From Cliona cf. orientalis (taxonomy: Eukaryota > Porifera > Demospongiae > Clionaida > Clionaidae), in the NCBI GenBank assembly GCA_963930775.1, contig OZ005698.1:7198501-7262500 (forward strand): a DNA stretch of 64,000 nucleotides. Reading direction: 5' to 3'. The stretch's first letter is position 1; each line of letters begins with the position of its first letter. The notes beneath the pieces are model-generated. The model saw nothing but the letters and a program-made list of their open reading frames with translations, searched no databases and was not told where the DNA came from. Shown in pieces: positions 11,405-22,523 of this stretch. Made by a program: the position numbers and the translations under genes.

Positions 11405-13277
11405 GTGATAAGGCAGTGGGCACCTATTAATTATCACACATGGCAGTGACCACTAATTGCATAAGCTGAGGTCATAGTATGCACGTACGTACGTGGTATG
11501 TAAACATAGTAAATGTTACTATATGGGTAGATTGCCTGGAGGACTGTATGTACTTCTTTTATGCATAGTATTATAGACATCACATAATAATATGGCATCA
11601 TACGTATCTACGATGGCACCCACAAGTTGAAACATGAACCAAATCCTGTGCAGACACTTCCTTCAGCCAGTGGGAGGATTAGGAAATTGTTGTTCCATTT
11701 AGTGCTTAATTGGCCCCCTATGTCTCCACCTCCTACGATAAAACCAGCTACAGGATACAGACTGGAAGGCTTCAATGTATGATATTGATTCACTAATATA
11801 GCGCAAATATTGTCCAACAGAGAGCAGGGAGGATATCATGCTCATGTCGTTTGATGCAATATTTTCACCTTGCAGGATCACGTACATACTCGGCTATATA
11901 ATAGTATTATGTACACAATGTCATATGATCATGATATGGAACCCCTCTATTAACTTAAAGGCTGTCAGAGGTAGATATCCCAATAGTAAGAGGGGGGGAT
12001 TCAGTGTAAGTATTGTAGCAAGCTATGCTGCTCTTTTTGTATCCGGACATTTCATCAGGACATTAATAAGCCTTCAAGGAAATTGGACCTCTCCTTTAGT
12101 AGCTAGGGCAACTGAAGCTGTACTAATTAAGGGTGTCCACGCATGGTCATGCAGTTCTTTCTTTGAATCTACTGTAACAATTACCTTCGTTGTTCCAAGC
12201 TGGCAGGCAGGAAGCTAGCTTGCATAGAAAAGGGAGGCTATATGCCATGGCCACTTTTAAGGTGTGTATGTAACAGAAGACATGTATCTACAGGATTTCC
12301 TGTTTTGTACCAGGCTGAGTGAGGCAGCTCTAGCTTTCATGAGCTCTTTTTTTTGGTTTTACTTTTGATTGATGTGTGTGTGCATGTGGATGTGTGTGTG
12401 AGTGTATGTAAACATCACAATTTAATCACGAAATTTCACAGAGCAACTAGGCCATAAGAAAGCTAAAATTTAATAATTAAGTAGTTTCATTGGTCATGGC
12501 AAGAATAGCAATTTAACGTCCGATTCATCGTTACACATGATGCAATCTCTGGGTATTAAGACACATGCAGCTATATTCTGTGCTAAAAACCACCACCCAC
12601 CCACCTTAGTCTCCACTTCAGAATTCCTTACGTCGTGTTTACCAAAACATGAGGTTTCTTACACATGTTTGTCAGAGGATAGTGCAGAATTTTGGAAAAT
12701 AATAAAAATTTTGCCCTGTCCTACACGTTTCCTACATGCATGAAATCCACATTTTTGTCTAGTGCTCGTCCCCAGGCTCCTTGATCTTTTTCAACGCACG
12801 TGAGAAGAAAGTGCATTAAAAATGATCGTGGGGAGTCTGGAGACGATCGAGGCTACGTACACGAGTCATGCACCAACCGGTAATTAATGTGCCTAATTAA
12901 TCTTTCTGACCAAAAGAGTCTACATTCTTGAAATTGTATTCCTTATCAAGTGCGGCACAAGCATAATTAATACTTAGCTACTGTAACAAAATACCCCTTG
13001 GCGATCAATAAATGTAGTAGGTATGATATGCACTGTTGACATATTATATGTACACTTGAGAACACAATGTCACCAAAATTAAATGTGTTATAATTATAAA
13101 ATATGTGCTATGTCATGCTCATAGGTTTGCTATATTATAGCTAGATATTATTATCAATTGACTTACTATTAGGTAAATGCAATCCATTTATCCACCCTCA
13201 CAAGGTAAATAAGCTAAGATACATATAATATACTCCATTTTTTCACTAAATGAACCCTTGACCATCTCCCCAGTAGC
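11405..13277. other. Non-coding stretch, no gene recognised
   Basis: Open frames up to 126 codons (11838-12218, plus) were examined. They lack recognisable domains, splice-site context or a protein-like composition, and I do not call them genes. The sequence shows AT-rich spacer and a short TG-rich patch near 12374-12410. Confidence 0.35.
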
Positions 13278-14230
13278 TGCATAGTGTAATGGTGCATGTG
13301 GTAAAAGGTCGTCAATCGAATGCGTACACATCGATCGATGCTCGCCCCAGAAATCATGGAGATGGCGTCTAAGATCGACTCTCAGCCTTGACAGGGACAA
13401 GTTTCGATGCTTCAATCGCAGAGACGAACTCGACAGTACAGTATTCCTTCCGAACTTCAGGTTGGTCACGCTGCTGCAGTCGCGCGCGGGACAGCCCCTT
13501 GTGACAATGCGTGCTATATATAGCGCAAGGCTAGCTTTATTTATCCACGGCATTACGTAAGCCAAGAAAACACGTGAAGTTCAACCAACAGTACTTCTCA
13601 GAGAAAGTAGCGTTCAGCTTGTAATGTATTCGCTGGATATACGCGTAAGATACTCTACATATTTACTGATTTTCAAGTCCCAGAAAGGCTCCAGCGAGGC
13701 CCTGAATTTTCTCATAATTACCTCATAGATTACCTAAGAGATTACACCATAGGTTTCATCATAATTACACCATAATTACCTCATAACCACAGAAAAGTAA
13801 ATTGCTACTGGGGAGATAATGAACAACTTGGAGACTACGTCCAGAGTCCCTCATGAATACGCCGCCATAAATTCGAACTAGGACACATCGACAAACTGCG
13901 CATGCTCCGTACACGCGTATATTGGGGCGCGCGGCTTGAGCCGGTTGACCCGGACGTGACCTCCACTGCCATGTGCTAGACTGAACAGGGAAATCCCCCC
14001 GAGTGCGAGCTCGCCAAAGAGAGCGAACTGAGAAAATCGCCATATCTCATCGATAGTCCACGATCTCTTCTACGCTAGGTTCGAATTCTGGGTCTCAACA
14101 CCCTGTCATGCGAGCTAAACATTTTGAAGCAGTTTTCACCCTAATTTCATCATAATTTCATCATAGGTTTCGTCATAATTACCTCATCGCGAGGCCGAAT
14201 TCTTCTTTGCGAATTGGGACTCTGGACGTA
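13278..14230. promoter_or_regulatory. CpG-richer island, possible promoter of an unresolved gene
   Basis: Markedly richer in CpG than the surrounding DNA: GTCGCGCGCGGGAC near 13475, GGGGCGCGCGGC near 13922, and an NRF1-like TGCGCATGC near 13898. Both strands carry long open frames over 13188-13565 and 13765-14043, but neither shows a known domain. The same kind of composition marks the intergenic promoter of the DED pair at 17.0-17.5 kb. It also holds a 15-base perfect inverted repeat (13836-13850 with 14216-14230). Interpretation as a promoter or 5' exon is inference. Confidence 0.35.
13711..14190 (+). repeat. Degenerate CATAATTACCT repeats in two clusters
   Basis: Cluster one at about 13711-13797 and cluster two at about 14139-14190 consist of 10 to 13 base units related to TCATAATTACC and TCATAGGTTTCATC. 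Each cluster adjoins a GCGAGGCC..GAATT motif (13697 and 14189). The spacing near 10 to 13 bases is regular enough to be noticed by eye. Confidence 0.6.
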
Positions 14231-15006
14231 ATAATCATTTGTAGCCGCAAAATACATCAATTTTAATGAGTGAACATCTGCCAAAAGGTATTCATAACAT
14301 TATAATTATTCATGCCGAGGATCCGAGAGTCATTATTGCAATGGGAACTGACCCTTGACTATAGACACCATGGTGACCGTGATCTCATTGCTTCATTATG
14401 AGATCTCCGTCAAATAAGGAAATGCACTCGCATGCATGCATGCATACAATAGGCTAGCTGTGTCTGACTTACGTACATAGCTCTTAAGTACCACTGCACA
14501 AAGAGTATAATAATCTCGGTACCACAGTAGGCATAATGACGACATAAACTGAAGCTGGCCACGAGCCTGATTTGTCAATGGCCGGCAAATCAGGCGGCTA
14601 CCTTAATAGTACATGTGTACGTGTAAAGGTGCCAAATAGCCTATTCAATGCAAGATTACTTAAACCCCACTCAATTATGGTCATAGAAATTGATATAACT
14701 ATAGGTTACAGTATGTATACACATAAGTTGCCAGCCGGCAGGTGAAAAATAGGTTATAGGCTAGAATCACATACAATAATGGAGGATACAGAAGGTTATT
14801 ATGGCACAAGAACAAACACAAACACATACATGTACAATGTCACGAGTATATTGTCAGTATTGCAATGAATAAATTCACAAAAAACATCCTAAATTATAAT
14901 CATCAGGTCATGGTCTAAAATGTGCGTAAACAATAATTTTAAACATCATTTCCGTTGCTGTATTTATGATGAATATTCACTGTGAACATGTACAGTAACT
15001 TGTTGA
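14231..15006. other. Spacer downstream of the minus-strand DED gene
   Basis: No exon recognised. AT-rich with a CATGCATGCATGCAT run near 14431-14446. It should contain the 3' UTR of the DED gene; a canonical AATAAA on the minus strand was not found close to the stop. Confidence 0.4.
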
Positions 15007-16998
15007 TCACCTGGTCTGCTGTTCATCTTTCAAACTTAGAAAATCTGTGAAAAGCAAATCAATACTCATCACAATGTATGTTGTGTATTATAATATGGGG
15101 TACAGCTGGTGTTGATGACTGATCACACTGCCAACTCAACAGCTTTTAGTTTATGCAAACTATACCTATAAAATGCATCGCTATGACTCCCAATCAGCTT
15201 GAGGGTCTCCACCACAACTATGACACGCTAGACTAAGTGTGGGCCGTACAAACAGCTGTATAAACCTCAAACCTCAAATTGTCCCCGCCACCATGGGGGG
15301 GGGGGGGGGGGGGTGGAAGAGAGTGTGTGTGAGAGAGAGAGAGAGGGTGGGGGCAGAGAGAGCATGTTGGAGTAGAGCACTAACCAGTGGTTTGGAATTA
15401 TTTAGTCAGGCACTAAAAATTTTTTTGCTTAAAACTCACCGTCCAGACTTCTTGCCCTGAGGAGTTGAGTGTAGCCATCTGAACATATTTCTTCCTTTGT
15501 TTTCAGCTTCATGTAGCGGGACCGTTTGCCAGTGCTGCTACTCTCCTCCTTATGGTGATCTTGCCTTGATTGCTGGCGCCGCACTGGGTCGATCTCTGCA
15601 TAAGTTAACAATAATCATGACAATAGTGTGCTAAAAGGAATGCACTGCAATAGCTATGTGCCATTTAGGCTATTTGCGATGCTATAAACGATTGGCCAAA
15701 CCAAACTCTCAATTTAAACAAGGCTTAATGCATACATGTATGTCCATTCTCGTACAATCGGACTTCATCTTTAGACAGCTGTGTATGCTGCAAACTTACG
15801 GTCGAGTGCCTCCTGAGAGGGAGTGTACTTGTGCCTTATATCTCCCACTCCGCTATCACCTGTGCCTCCAGAATAGTCGCCCGAATATTCGGCGCTTGCA
15901 GTCAGGCACGACGTAGATGCGCTCTGGGGGATGTGGAGTGCTGCAGTAAGTGATGAAGGTCCATGTGTCTCCTGTTGACAGAAAATGAACTGATGGGGAG
16001 TAGATGGTGTATACGTAGCACTGCTGAGGGAAGAGCAAGGGGATGAAACTTGGGTGGGGACTCGCTTCTTTCTCGGTAGTGGGGTCGGTTTCCTGGGTTG
16101 TGTAGGGCTGGGAGATGACTCTGGCGTCAGAGAGTGATGGTGGGGATTCAGAGACTCCACTCGGGCAGGTGGCGGAGGAGAGAAGGAGGCTTCGAGTTTC
16201 TTTGGATCTTCATCGGTTGGAGAGTTATCTGTATTAATTTTAATTATTATGAGATGGTTATCTAGGAACTTCACATGCAGCTTGAGTCAAAATTGTGTCG
16301 CATGGCAAGTGCTACTAACAGGTGGCACATAAATGCTATAATATCATACCTTGGCTGTCGTTGCCACTGCTTTCTTCATCGCCATACTTGAGGAGTACAC
16401 CAGCCTCCTCTAGATTTTTGCGCAGTGTCCTGGCTATTGCATCACCATCAGCCGCAACCAACAAAAATGTTTGCTCTATCTGAGCCTGATCTTCACTTTC
16501 CAGTGCATTTCTCATTAAAAGGGCAACCTGGGAGAACTGTGTTAGTAGGGTGGCATAGCTCTCTTGCAACTTGCGAATCCTCTCTGTTGAATTTTTCACC
16601 ATCTGTGCAGGTGAACGGTCTGTTGTTGGTGCTTGCTGCTTACCACTTCTCTTTCCCGGTTTTTTCTTGTCTAGTCTTTTCATAGCCTCCTTGTATAAGG
16701 AGTTCTTCTTGTAGCTTTGAACAATGTCCAGTAAATTCTTCTTTCCAATGGTGTCCAATAATAGCTCTAAGAAATCGAGCTTTAGCGGACTGATATGCCC
16801 CAGCGATTCTAGCGTACTCATGAGGTGAAGTCGGACAGTTGGCTTTCCTGGTTCTGGATGGCAGGTTGGTGACGGTAACCTGGCGGCAAATGCGATCTGC
16901 TGGCAATCATCGAGACTCAATTCGTTGGCTACCTTGAGCAGCATGATGCGATAGCTCGTCTCCAGTTCAACGTTCACCGAACCCACTATTCCAGCCAT
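15007..16998 (-). CDS. Death-effector-domain adaptor with disordered tyrosine-motif tail (minus copy)
   Basis: Exons on the minus strand are 16998-16350, 16228-15800, 15595-15440 and 15044-15007, joined in phase 1 throughout by GT-AG introns. They predict 423 residues and a TGA at 15009-15007. Start is the ATG in GAGATGGC at 16998; an in-frame ATG-less extension upstream is taken as 5' UTR. Residues about 14-98 form a death effector domain (LLKVANELSLDDCQQIAF, then GHISPLKLDFLELLLDTIGK and NLLDIV, the DED helix 5-6 pattern). Residues about 130-200 are helical (RIRKLQESYATLLTQFSQVA..). The rest is disordered: Pro/Ser-rich, basic PLPRKKR, then SAEYSGDYSGGTGDSGVGD, RYMKLK and GYTQLL. No enzyme domain follows, so it is an adaptor-like protein, not a caspase. 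Probably a paralogue of the divergent gene at 17484. Intron 3 carries a G19 run. Confidence 0.82.
15295..15313. repeat. Poly-G run of 19 followed by GAGA tract, in a DED-gene intron
   Basis: Uninterrupted plus-strand Gs, followed by GTGTGTGAGAGAGAGAGAGA. It lies inside intron 3 (15045-15439) of the minus-strand DED gene, so the transcript carries a poly-C run. Confidence 0.95.
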
Positions 16999-17483
16999 CT
17001 CTCCTCCTTCAGCAATACTGTTTGCAGACGATAAAAAGGAATGCTTTATAGCACTGAAGTTTCCGCTCCCATCCCTGAGCCTTTTTTGGGGCGATGCGCG
17101 TGTACGATCTCGCCCCATTAATTTTAGGGGTGGAGTCTGGGACCGGGGATCGATCAATGTCACGATCACATGCGTACGTACAGCCACGTACCAGGCCCTG
17201 AGGAGGTAATGCTAGTGCGCGCACGCGCATATGGGATAATATGGATTCCTCAAGCTTGGCAATTGGGTGGGACGAGACTAATGGCCGGCTGGCCGGCCAT
17301 AGGCGCATGGCAGCGCGGATGTATGTATTATTATGTACATGTACTATATACGTGTCATCTGTACTACGTAATTAGGTAAATCCCCGGCGCTAGGGCTGGC
17401 CGGCCCGATTTGATAAAAGCAGCTGGAGCAATTCAAGCTAACAACGAAAAAAGCTCGGACAAAAGTGTAGCTAAATCCAAGCC
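16999..17483. promoter_or_regulatory. Shared bidirectional promoter region of the two DED genes
   Basis: The two start codons are 485 bases apart and point away from each other. The interval is CpG- and GC-rich relative to the window (GCGATGCGCG, GTGCGCGCACGCGC, two GGCCGGCC-type palindromes at about 17283-17300 and near 17398). For the plus gene, TTGATAAAAGC at about 17409 could serve as a weak TATA-like element. The head-to-head layout makes co-expression likely; that is inference. Confidence 0.6.
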
Positions 17484-19216
17484 ATGTCTGATTCTCAAGC
17501 GTATGAGTATCGAGCGTTCTTGCTACAAATAGCAGAAAAACTCTCCCAAGAGGATAGCAAGAAAATCGCTTACCTTGAGGACTTGCCATCGGATATGGAA
17601 AGCAAGCCACCCCTGACGTTGCTTATGCAGCTGGAAATGCGCGGCAGAGTGTCCGCCTCAAAGCCAGACGATCTGGCAAAAATACTGAAGATGATCGGTC
17701 GGCACGATTTAGCGAAGAAAGTCAAGGACTTTGCGAAGCAGCAGAAAAAGGGAAGACCAACAGCGCAAAGCGAGCTCCAAAGACTCGATCATGCCACCAT
17801 GAGACTAAACGCGAGCCTCCAGGTTACGCTGCTGCAGTGTGAAATTCTGATGCAACAGGTGGTAAATCTGAGAGAAGAGGCTGAAAGGTCGGAGGGTTAC
17901 AAGCGAGTGGAAGAAGTGGTTGGTGAGGCTCACGCTATAGCCGAACATTTTTATCGAAAGCTCCAGTACGCGTCGAAGTTCGTGCTCAGGGAGCAAAATA
18001 GTGACAGCAACCCTTGCTCGCCCGATTCGCAGCTCTCGAGCCTTGATTTCGAAGCAGAGTCTCAGGCTTCGGTTCTGACGTCCGCGCCAGCGACATCATC
18101 ACTTCTAAATCAGTCACCAGCTGGATGTAGTCGCCTGACACACGCAGTCAACTCCAGCGAGCTCAGAGCAGCTGTGGACAATCTCAAATCACAGTCTGCA
18201 TCGCTGCCTAGACCTTTCCGAGGTACCACCCAAGCACAGCTCACAGCCGCCTCCGCTAGTGGCAGTGGCACTACTACTAAACAACCTCTCCTGCCACCCG
18301 CAAACCAAAGACACCCCCACCTTCCTCAGGTGGACAACACACCAGCTCCAGCTCCAGCTCCAGCTTTAGCTAGACATGGCTGCAGCCTTCCTAGATCTCA
18401 AGGTGGTTCTCCTGGTCCTTTGCTACTGCCCAGCAGTGCAGTGACAGCTACAGCAGGAGATCATACAGGCAGGCACCTGGTGCAAGGGTGGGAGGAGCAG
18501 CCTCGCTCAGGAATCACCGTACAACAGCTGGTCACGGGAAGGCTAAAACCAACCCCTCCTCCGAAGCCGAAAATCAAAGGCGACCAGAAAGTCAAGCAGA
18601 CTGATAAAGACAAGGATAAGACTGATTCACCGGTACCCAATAATGGACTCCACGCAACACAGAAGGTGGACGCGCAGAATACTAAACCCAAGGATGCGGA
18701 TCCGGACTACGACTATGTGCAATCATCTTCCTACACTGGGACAGGTGACAGTGGATTCGGGGATTGTAGGGAGTTTCTGCGAGTTTCCGTGTCTGATGAA
18801 TACCAGCTCCCCAGTCAATTGCAAGGAGCACAACATCCACCACGTGCAGCACACATACATGCCGCAGGACAAAAACAGCAGCAGCAGCAGCGACTGCAGG
18901 GGGGAAGCCTGGATGCTTCCTACTCAGGAGTGAATAGATCAGCTGAGCCTCGCTACTACAAATCACTCCAGAGGGATGCCATACAAGGTAAACTGTCGTT
19001 AAAAGTCATCAATACCTAATATGCATATATGGTATGCTAAATTACAGGGAGTAGCTTGTATATACCTGAGCATTCATGAATTTTCACAAGTCTTACATCA
19101 TCATTAATAATATTTTTATCTACACACATTAATTTTATCCCTCTACAGAAATACATTACAGTCCACCAGTGGCAACAACTCAGGTGCAGTACATGAACTT
19201 TCCACACAAGAAATGA
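17484..19216 (+). CDS. Death-effector-domain adaptor with disordered tyrosine-motif tail (plus copy)
   Basis: Exon 17484-18987 plus micro-exon 19149-19216 (GT-AG, phase 1) predict 523 residues ending at TGA 19214-19216. Residues about 6-86 are a death effector domain: YRAFLLQIAEKLSQED, LMQLEMRGRVS, then DDLAKILKMIGRHDLAKKV, whose IGRHDL ending is typical of FADD and caspase-8 DEDs. Residues about 90-170 are helical or coiled coil. The tail (170-523) is disordered, rich in Ser, Pro, Gln and Ala, with an APAPAPA run, a PxxP stretch (PTPPPKPKIK), a poly-Q run and tyrosine motifs: DPDYDYVQ, SYTGTGDSGFGD, DEYQLP, RYYKSLQ and, from the micro-exon, QYMNF near the end. Reading through the intron would end at 19019 with KLSLKVINT, a possible alternative C-terminus. 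No catalytic domain, so likely an adaptor in death-receptor or innate-type signalling. Shares its promoter region with the gene at 16998. Confidence 0.85.
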
Positions 19217-21576
19217 ACAATGTCATAGTAATGTCACCATTTTTGTGTTCATGTCTGTTTTCTATTCTTCTCATCTGATTTATCCTAAAAACAATTATTT
19301 AATGTTTTTGTGTGTGTGTGTGTCTCATATATCAGACAAAATTGAGCACTTCATTAACGTATTCTATATGCACGATTTTAAATCTGTTTCCGTATGAGTG
19401 TATGTTGTTTTTTTATACATACAGCGTAATGTTATAATATTGTACATGTCATGTACAGAGTGTGCTTTTTCCATTGTTCTCTTCTCAATGAATTTTAAAT
19501 TATCGTGTTTGTGGCAGACGTATATTACTTGTGTCCCACATTGGAAGCTTTCAATCAAAAATTCAAGTTAAAGTCAGTGACTACTAGCATATGTATAGGA
19601 GCTAGGCACAAGCAGCATAATTATACTCCTATATTATTATTATAATAATATAGCATAATGTTAAGGATTGTGCATGGTCCAGGTGATCCAGTAACGTGAT
19701 GTGATACAGTAGCTAGGTAACCTGATCTTAGCTACAGTAACTACATACATGTACAAAATGTGCATATTCATAGGATGGAGTCCTAATAAGGAAGTAGTGG
19801 CTGTGATGGATGTGGTCACTGATCTAACCTCGGCCACTTAATTTGAACAGCCGTTGAGTAGCTATGAATAGACCACAGCCACGTTTTGCTAACCACAGAT
19901 CCAGAACTAGCACAGCACAGAGGGGAAAACATTGGGTAGCAAACCACTTAGTTATCCAAAACAAGCCCATTTATAGCCATATTATGTCCCTGCATATTCA
20001 TGCGGGCACAAGTACCTCTACTGCAAAAATACATTGTTATAAAAGCTAGATCAAAGTCACTTAGTATGAGAGCTATATAGTCAACAATAATTATTATACC
20101 CGAGTACAGGGAGTGCTGTCCTCAATTACTATTAATTTTAACTTAATTGACTTAAATTTCATACGCGTGTGGCCAAGAATGCTGTGACAATTTGTACCAT
20201 AGAGCCACCCCAAATTTAATTATCTTAAGCATATCAATTGCCTCATCCGGATCCCAGATGGCAGCTTTTCACTTGTGCAATCTTTTTTCAGCATGAAATT
20301 ATATTGAAAAGCTGGCATGCACAGCACACATACGTATGTATGTACGAACATATACATAGCACATAACATATAACACATATACGTAACATTTTTGCCCTGA
20401 GGATGACTAGTCGAAACGTCAGCAAATTTTACCGAACAGTTAATAAGTTGTCTGCGGAGAATCTCTGTTTATTTCAAATACTATAATACTAGCAATACAC
20501 ATGACACCCAGAGTGTAGCTAGCTGTATTGTGAAATAACGGATGAGTGACATACATACATAAACAATAACAGCTGATTGTGGTGTATATATTATGTTTAT
20601 GGCTTCTGATGTGATACACGCACTGAGCACCCCCTGGGACTTCCTCTCTCCGTCTCTCTCTCCCTGAGACTCTCTCTCCTACTGAGAGGGGCTAGTAGCT
20701 ACACGTACATACGTAGGTGTAGCTTACACAGGGTATTATAATATTATGTATGCATGTACTGTAGACATGATAACCATGTCAATTGGTACACAAACTATCG
20801 CTCCCAACACTTTAAATTTTGTTTGGGATTATGAAGATCTAATAATTGCTACTCCTATCGATCATTTTAGACTGTTTACTTATATGTATCATGAAAACAA
20901 GCATGCACACTTGTCATGCTGTAATAATAACAACCCTTAATTATAAGCACTTTCATATCAAATAAATAATAATTATTTTATGGTTAAACTCAATTAATCA
21001 CAACCCACAGAGCAAATTTGTTTAAACATGCATGCATGCAATTACAAAATTGAGTCACTGGCAATTATTAGCTCACTTAACGATTAATTATGTGCTCGCT
21101 CCAACATCCTGGTTTGGTGGTGTGATCACATACCTGTTGCAATAACAGTTGCTATAGCAGCCTCCTTATTGGTGGCAAGAGAGGCTAGCACGCCCACTGT
21201 CTAGTGCCGTGCGAGGAATTATGGGATGCAGTAAGACAATACACATGCTCATGATGTCAACCTATTGTGAGATACGTACATACGTACCTTCAGCAATTAA
21301 GAGTATCTGCCTTCAGGGAATATAGTCTTAGATCACTCGATATTAATGTATGCATGCATGTATTTACGTAAAGTAGCTTTTCCAGGTACGTACATGCATG
21401 GTCATAAGCGCTTAAGCACCAGTGATGTACATGTGCATGCGTACAAGCATAATTATGTATCACATACATGTACCATGTAAATTTGAATAACAAAATTACA
21501 AGTACAAGCTCCTCAGACATGATGGATTACAAACATACAAAGGTGAATCAACAGTCAGGGACAAGTCCACAACTTG
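19217..21576. other. Non-coding stretch, no gene recognised
   Basis: AT-rich. Contains a GT run at 19309-19322 and CT-rich sequence at 20650-20690. At 20396-20460, GAGGATGACTAGTCGAAACG followed by TCAGC is a phrase often found at the ends of dispersed animal retroelements, here without any coding part. The first few hundred bases should be the 3' UTR of the DED gene. Confidence 0.4.
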
Positions 21577-21860
21577 CACCAACCCCAGTTTCATAGCCAG
21601 AAAAAATGTACAGGCAACACAACAGGAAGTGGACCTTCATGATCGTAATAATGATTCTCTATTCATAGCCAGATGGTATGTACATACACATTAGGCAAAC
21701 CCACAACATTGGAAACTGTGGTATTGCGGCTGGTATTCATATCCTAGCTAGCTCAGTTGTTAATAAACAACATAATACTATCACACCAGCACCAACCCCA
21801 GCTTTCATAGCTTAGTATTATAGACAAACTGTACAGGTAACAGGAAGTGGACCTTCACTT
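21577..21860 (+). repeat. Local direct duplication flanking a later transposon insertion
   Basis: Copy 1 (about 21577-21700) and copy 2 (about 21790-21871, continuing after the element at 22454-22505) share ACCAACCCCAG.TTTCATAGC, TGTACAGG.AAC, CAGGAAGTGGACCTTCA, then AATAATGATTCTCTATTCAT and AGCCAGATGGTATGTACATAC. Copy 1 is uninterrupted; copy 2 is split by the 579-base element. Confidence 0.85.
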
Positions 21861-21874
21861 CCCCATGATTATAA

Positions 21875-22453
21875 GGCCAAGCAAAGTTAATTAATAGTTT
21901 CTCAGGCCCGCCCGCATCAAATTTTGAGAAAGCGAGACTTTTTTATTTATTTTTCACGTGAGCAGTCACGTGCTAATTAATTTAATTAACAGACAAAAAT
22001 TGGAATATACAGTAAAGAGTTCATGAAACCAGCTGTTTTCTGGCATCTTGAGACAGTTTGGTTGACATCTCACAACTGAAGTCTCCGTGAAAGTGGTATT
22101 TAGCTAGCAGCTAGCTAGCTATTTTCTTCAAAGATGATGACGTCATCTGATGCAGGCTAAATCTTGTCATCTTGTACAAGGTTAGTACGACTGACAAAAC
22201 TTTTCTCTACTAAATAGAAAGCTATTAAAACTTGATTGTTAGGCTATATATTCTCTCTGGTTGGACTTCAATACTTGTATTTCAGCACTAGCTTGTGTAT
22301 CAACCACATGCAACCACGTGCAGCACTAGCGAAAATGGGCGTGGTCATTATCGCCACGCCCGTTTTTCATTAAAAAATAAAATAAAAAGCCGCCTCCCGC
22401 ATGGGTTTTGAAATTTGAAAGCCTGAGAAACTAATAATTAAGTTTGTTTGGCC
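21875..22453. mobile_element. Non-autonomous PIF/Harbinger-like DNA element, 579 bases
   Basis: Ends are inverted repeats of about 33 bases: GGCCAAGCAAAGTTAATTAA at the left and, read on the minus strand, GGCCAAACAAACTTAATTAT at the right, both running on to TAGTTTCTCAGGC. It is flanked by TAA on both sides (21872-21874 and 22454-22456). The paralogous empty site at about 21643-21660 reads TAATAATG once, so the target duplication is 3 bases, TAA. A TWA target site and GG-starting termini fit the PIF/Harbinger group. No transposase frame inside. Confidence 0.75.
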
Positions 22454-22454
22454 T

Positions 22455-22523
22455 AATAATGATTCTCTATTCATAGCCAGATGGTATGTACATACGTATT
22501 AGGCTATGAATAGAGAATTATTA
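22455..22523. repeat. Hairpin of about 69 bases
   Basis: AATAATGATTCTCTATTCAT..AGCC on the left pairs with GGCTATGAATAGAGAATTAT on the right, with about 21 bases between. It directly follows the Harbinger-like element. Its left arm also occurs at 21649-21675 in the paralogous copy, but the right arm does not. Confidence 0.8.

Noticed and set aside
11838-12218. 126-codon plus-strand open frame
   Set aside because: Random-looking composition, no domain, no splice signals at its ends, and overlapping frames on the other strand.
13188-14043. Two minus-strand open frames (125 and 92 codons) in the CpG-rich island
   Set aside because: Both strands are open there, as expected when stop codons are rare in GC-rich DNA; no domain or conserved feature, so not called as genes.
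17009-17308. Overlapping minus-strand frames upstream of the DED start, including an extension of the DED frame to 17187
   Set aside because: They cover the CpG-rich promoter interval; the ATG at 16998 has better context and the DED begins just after it.
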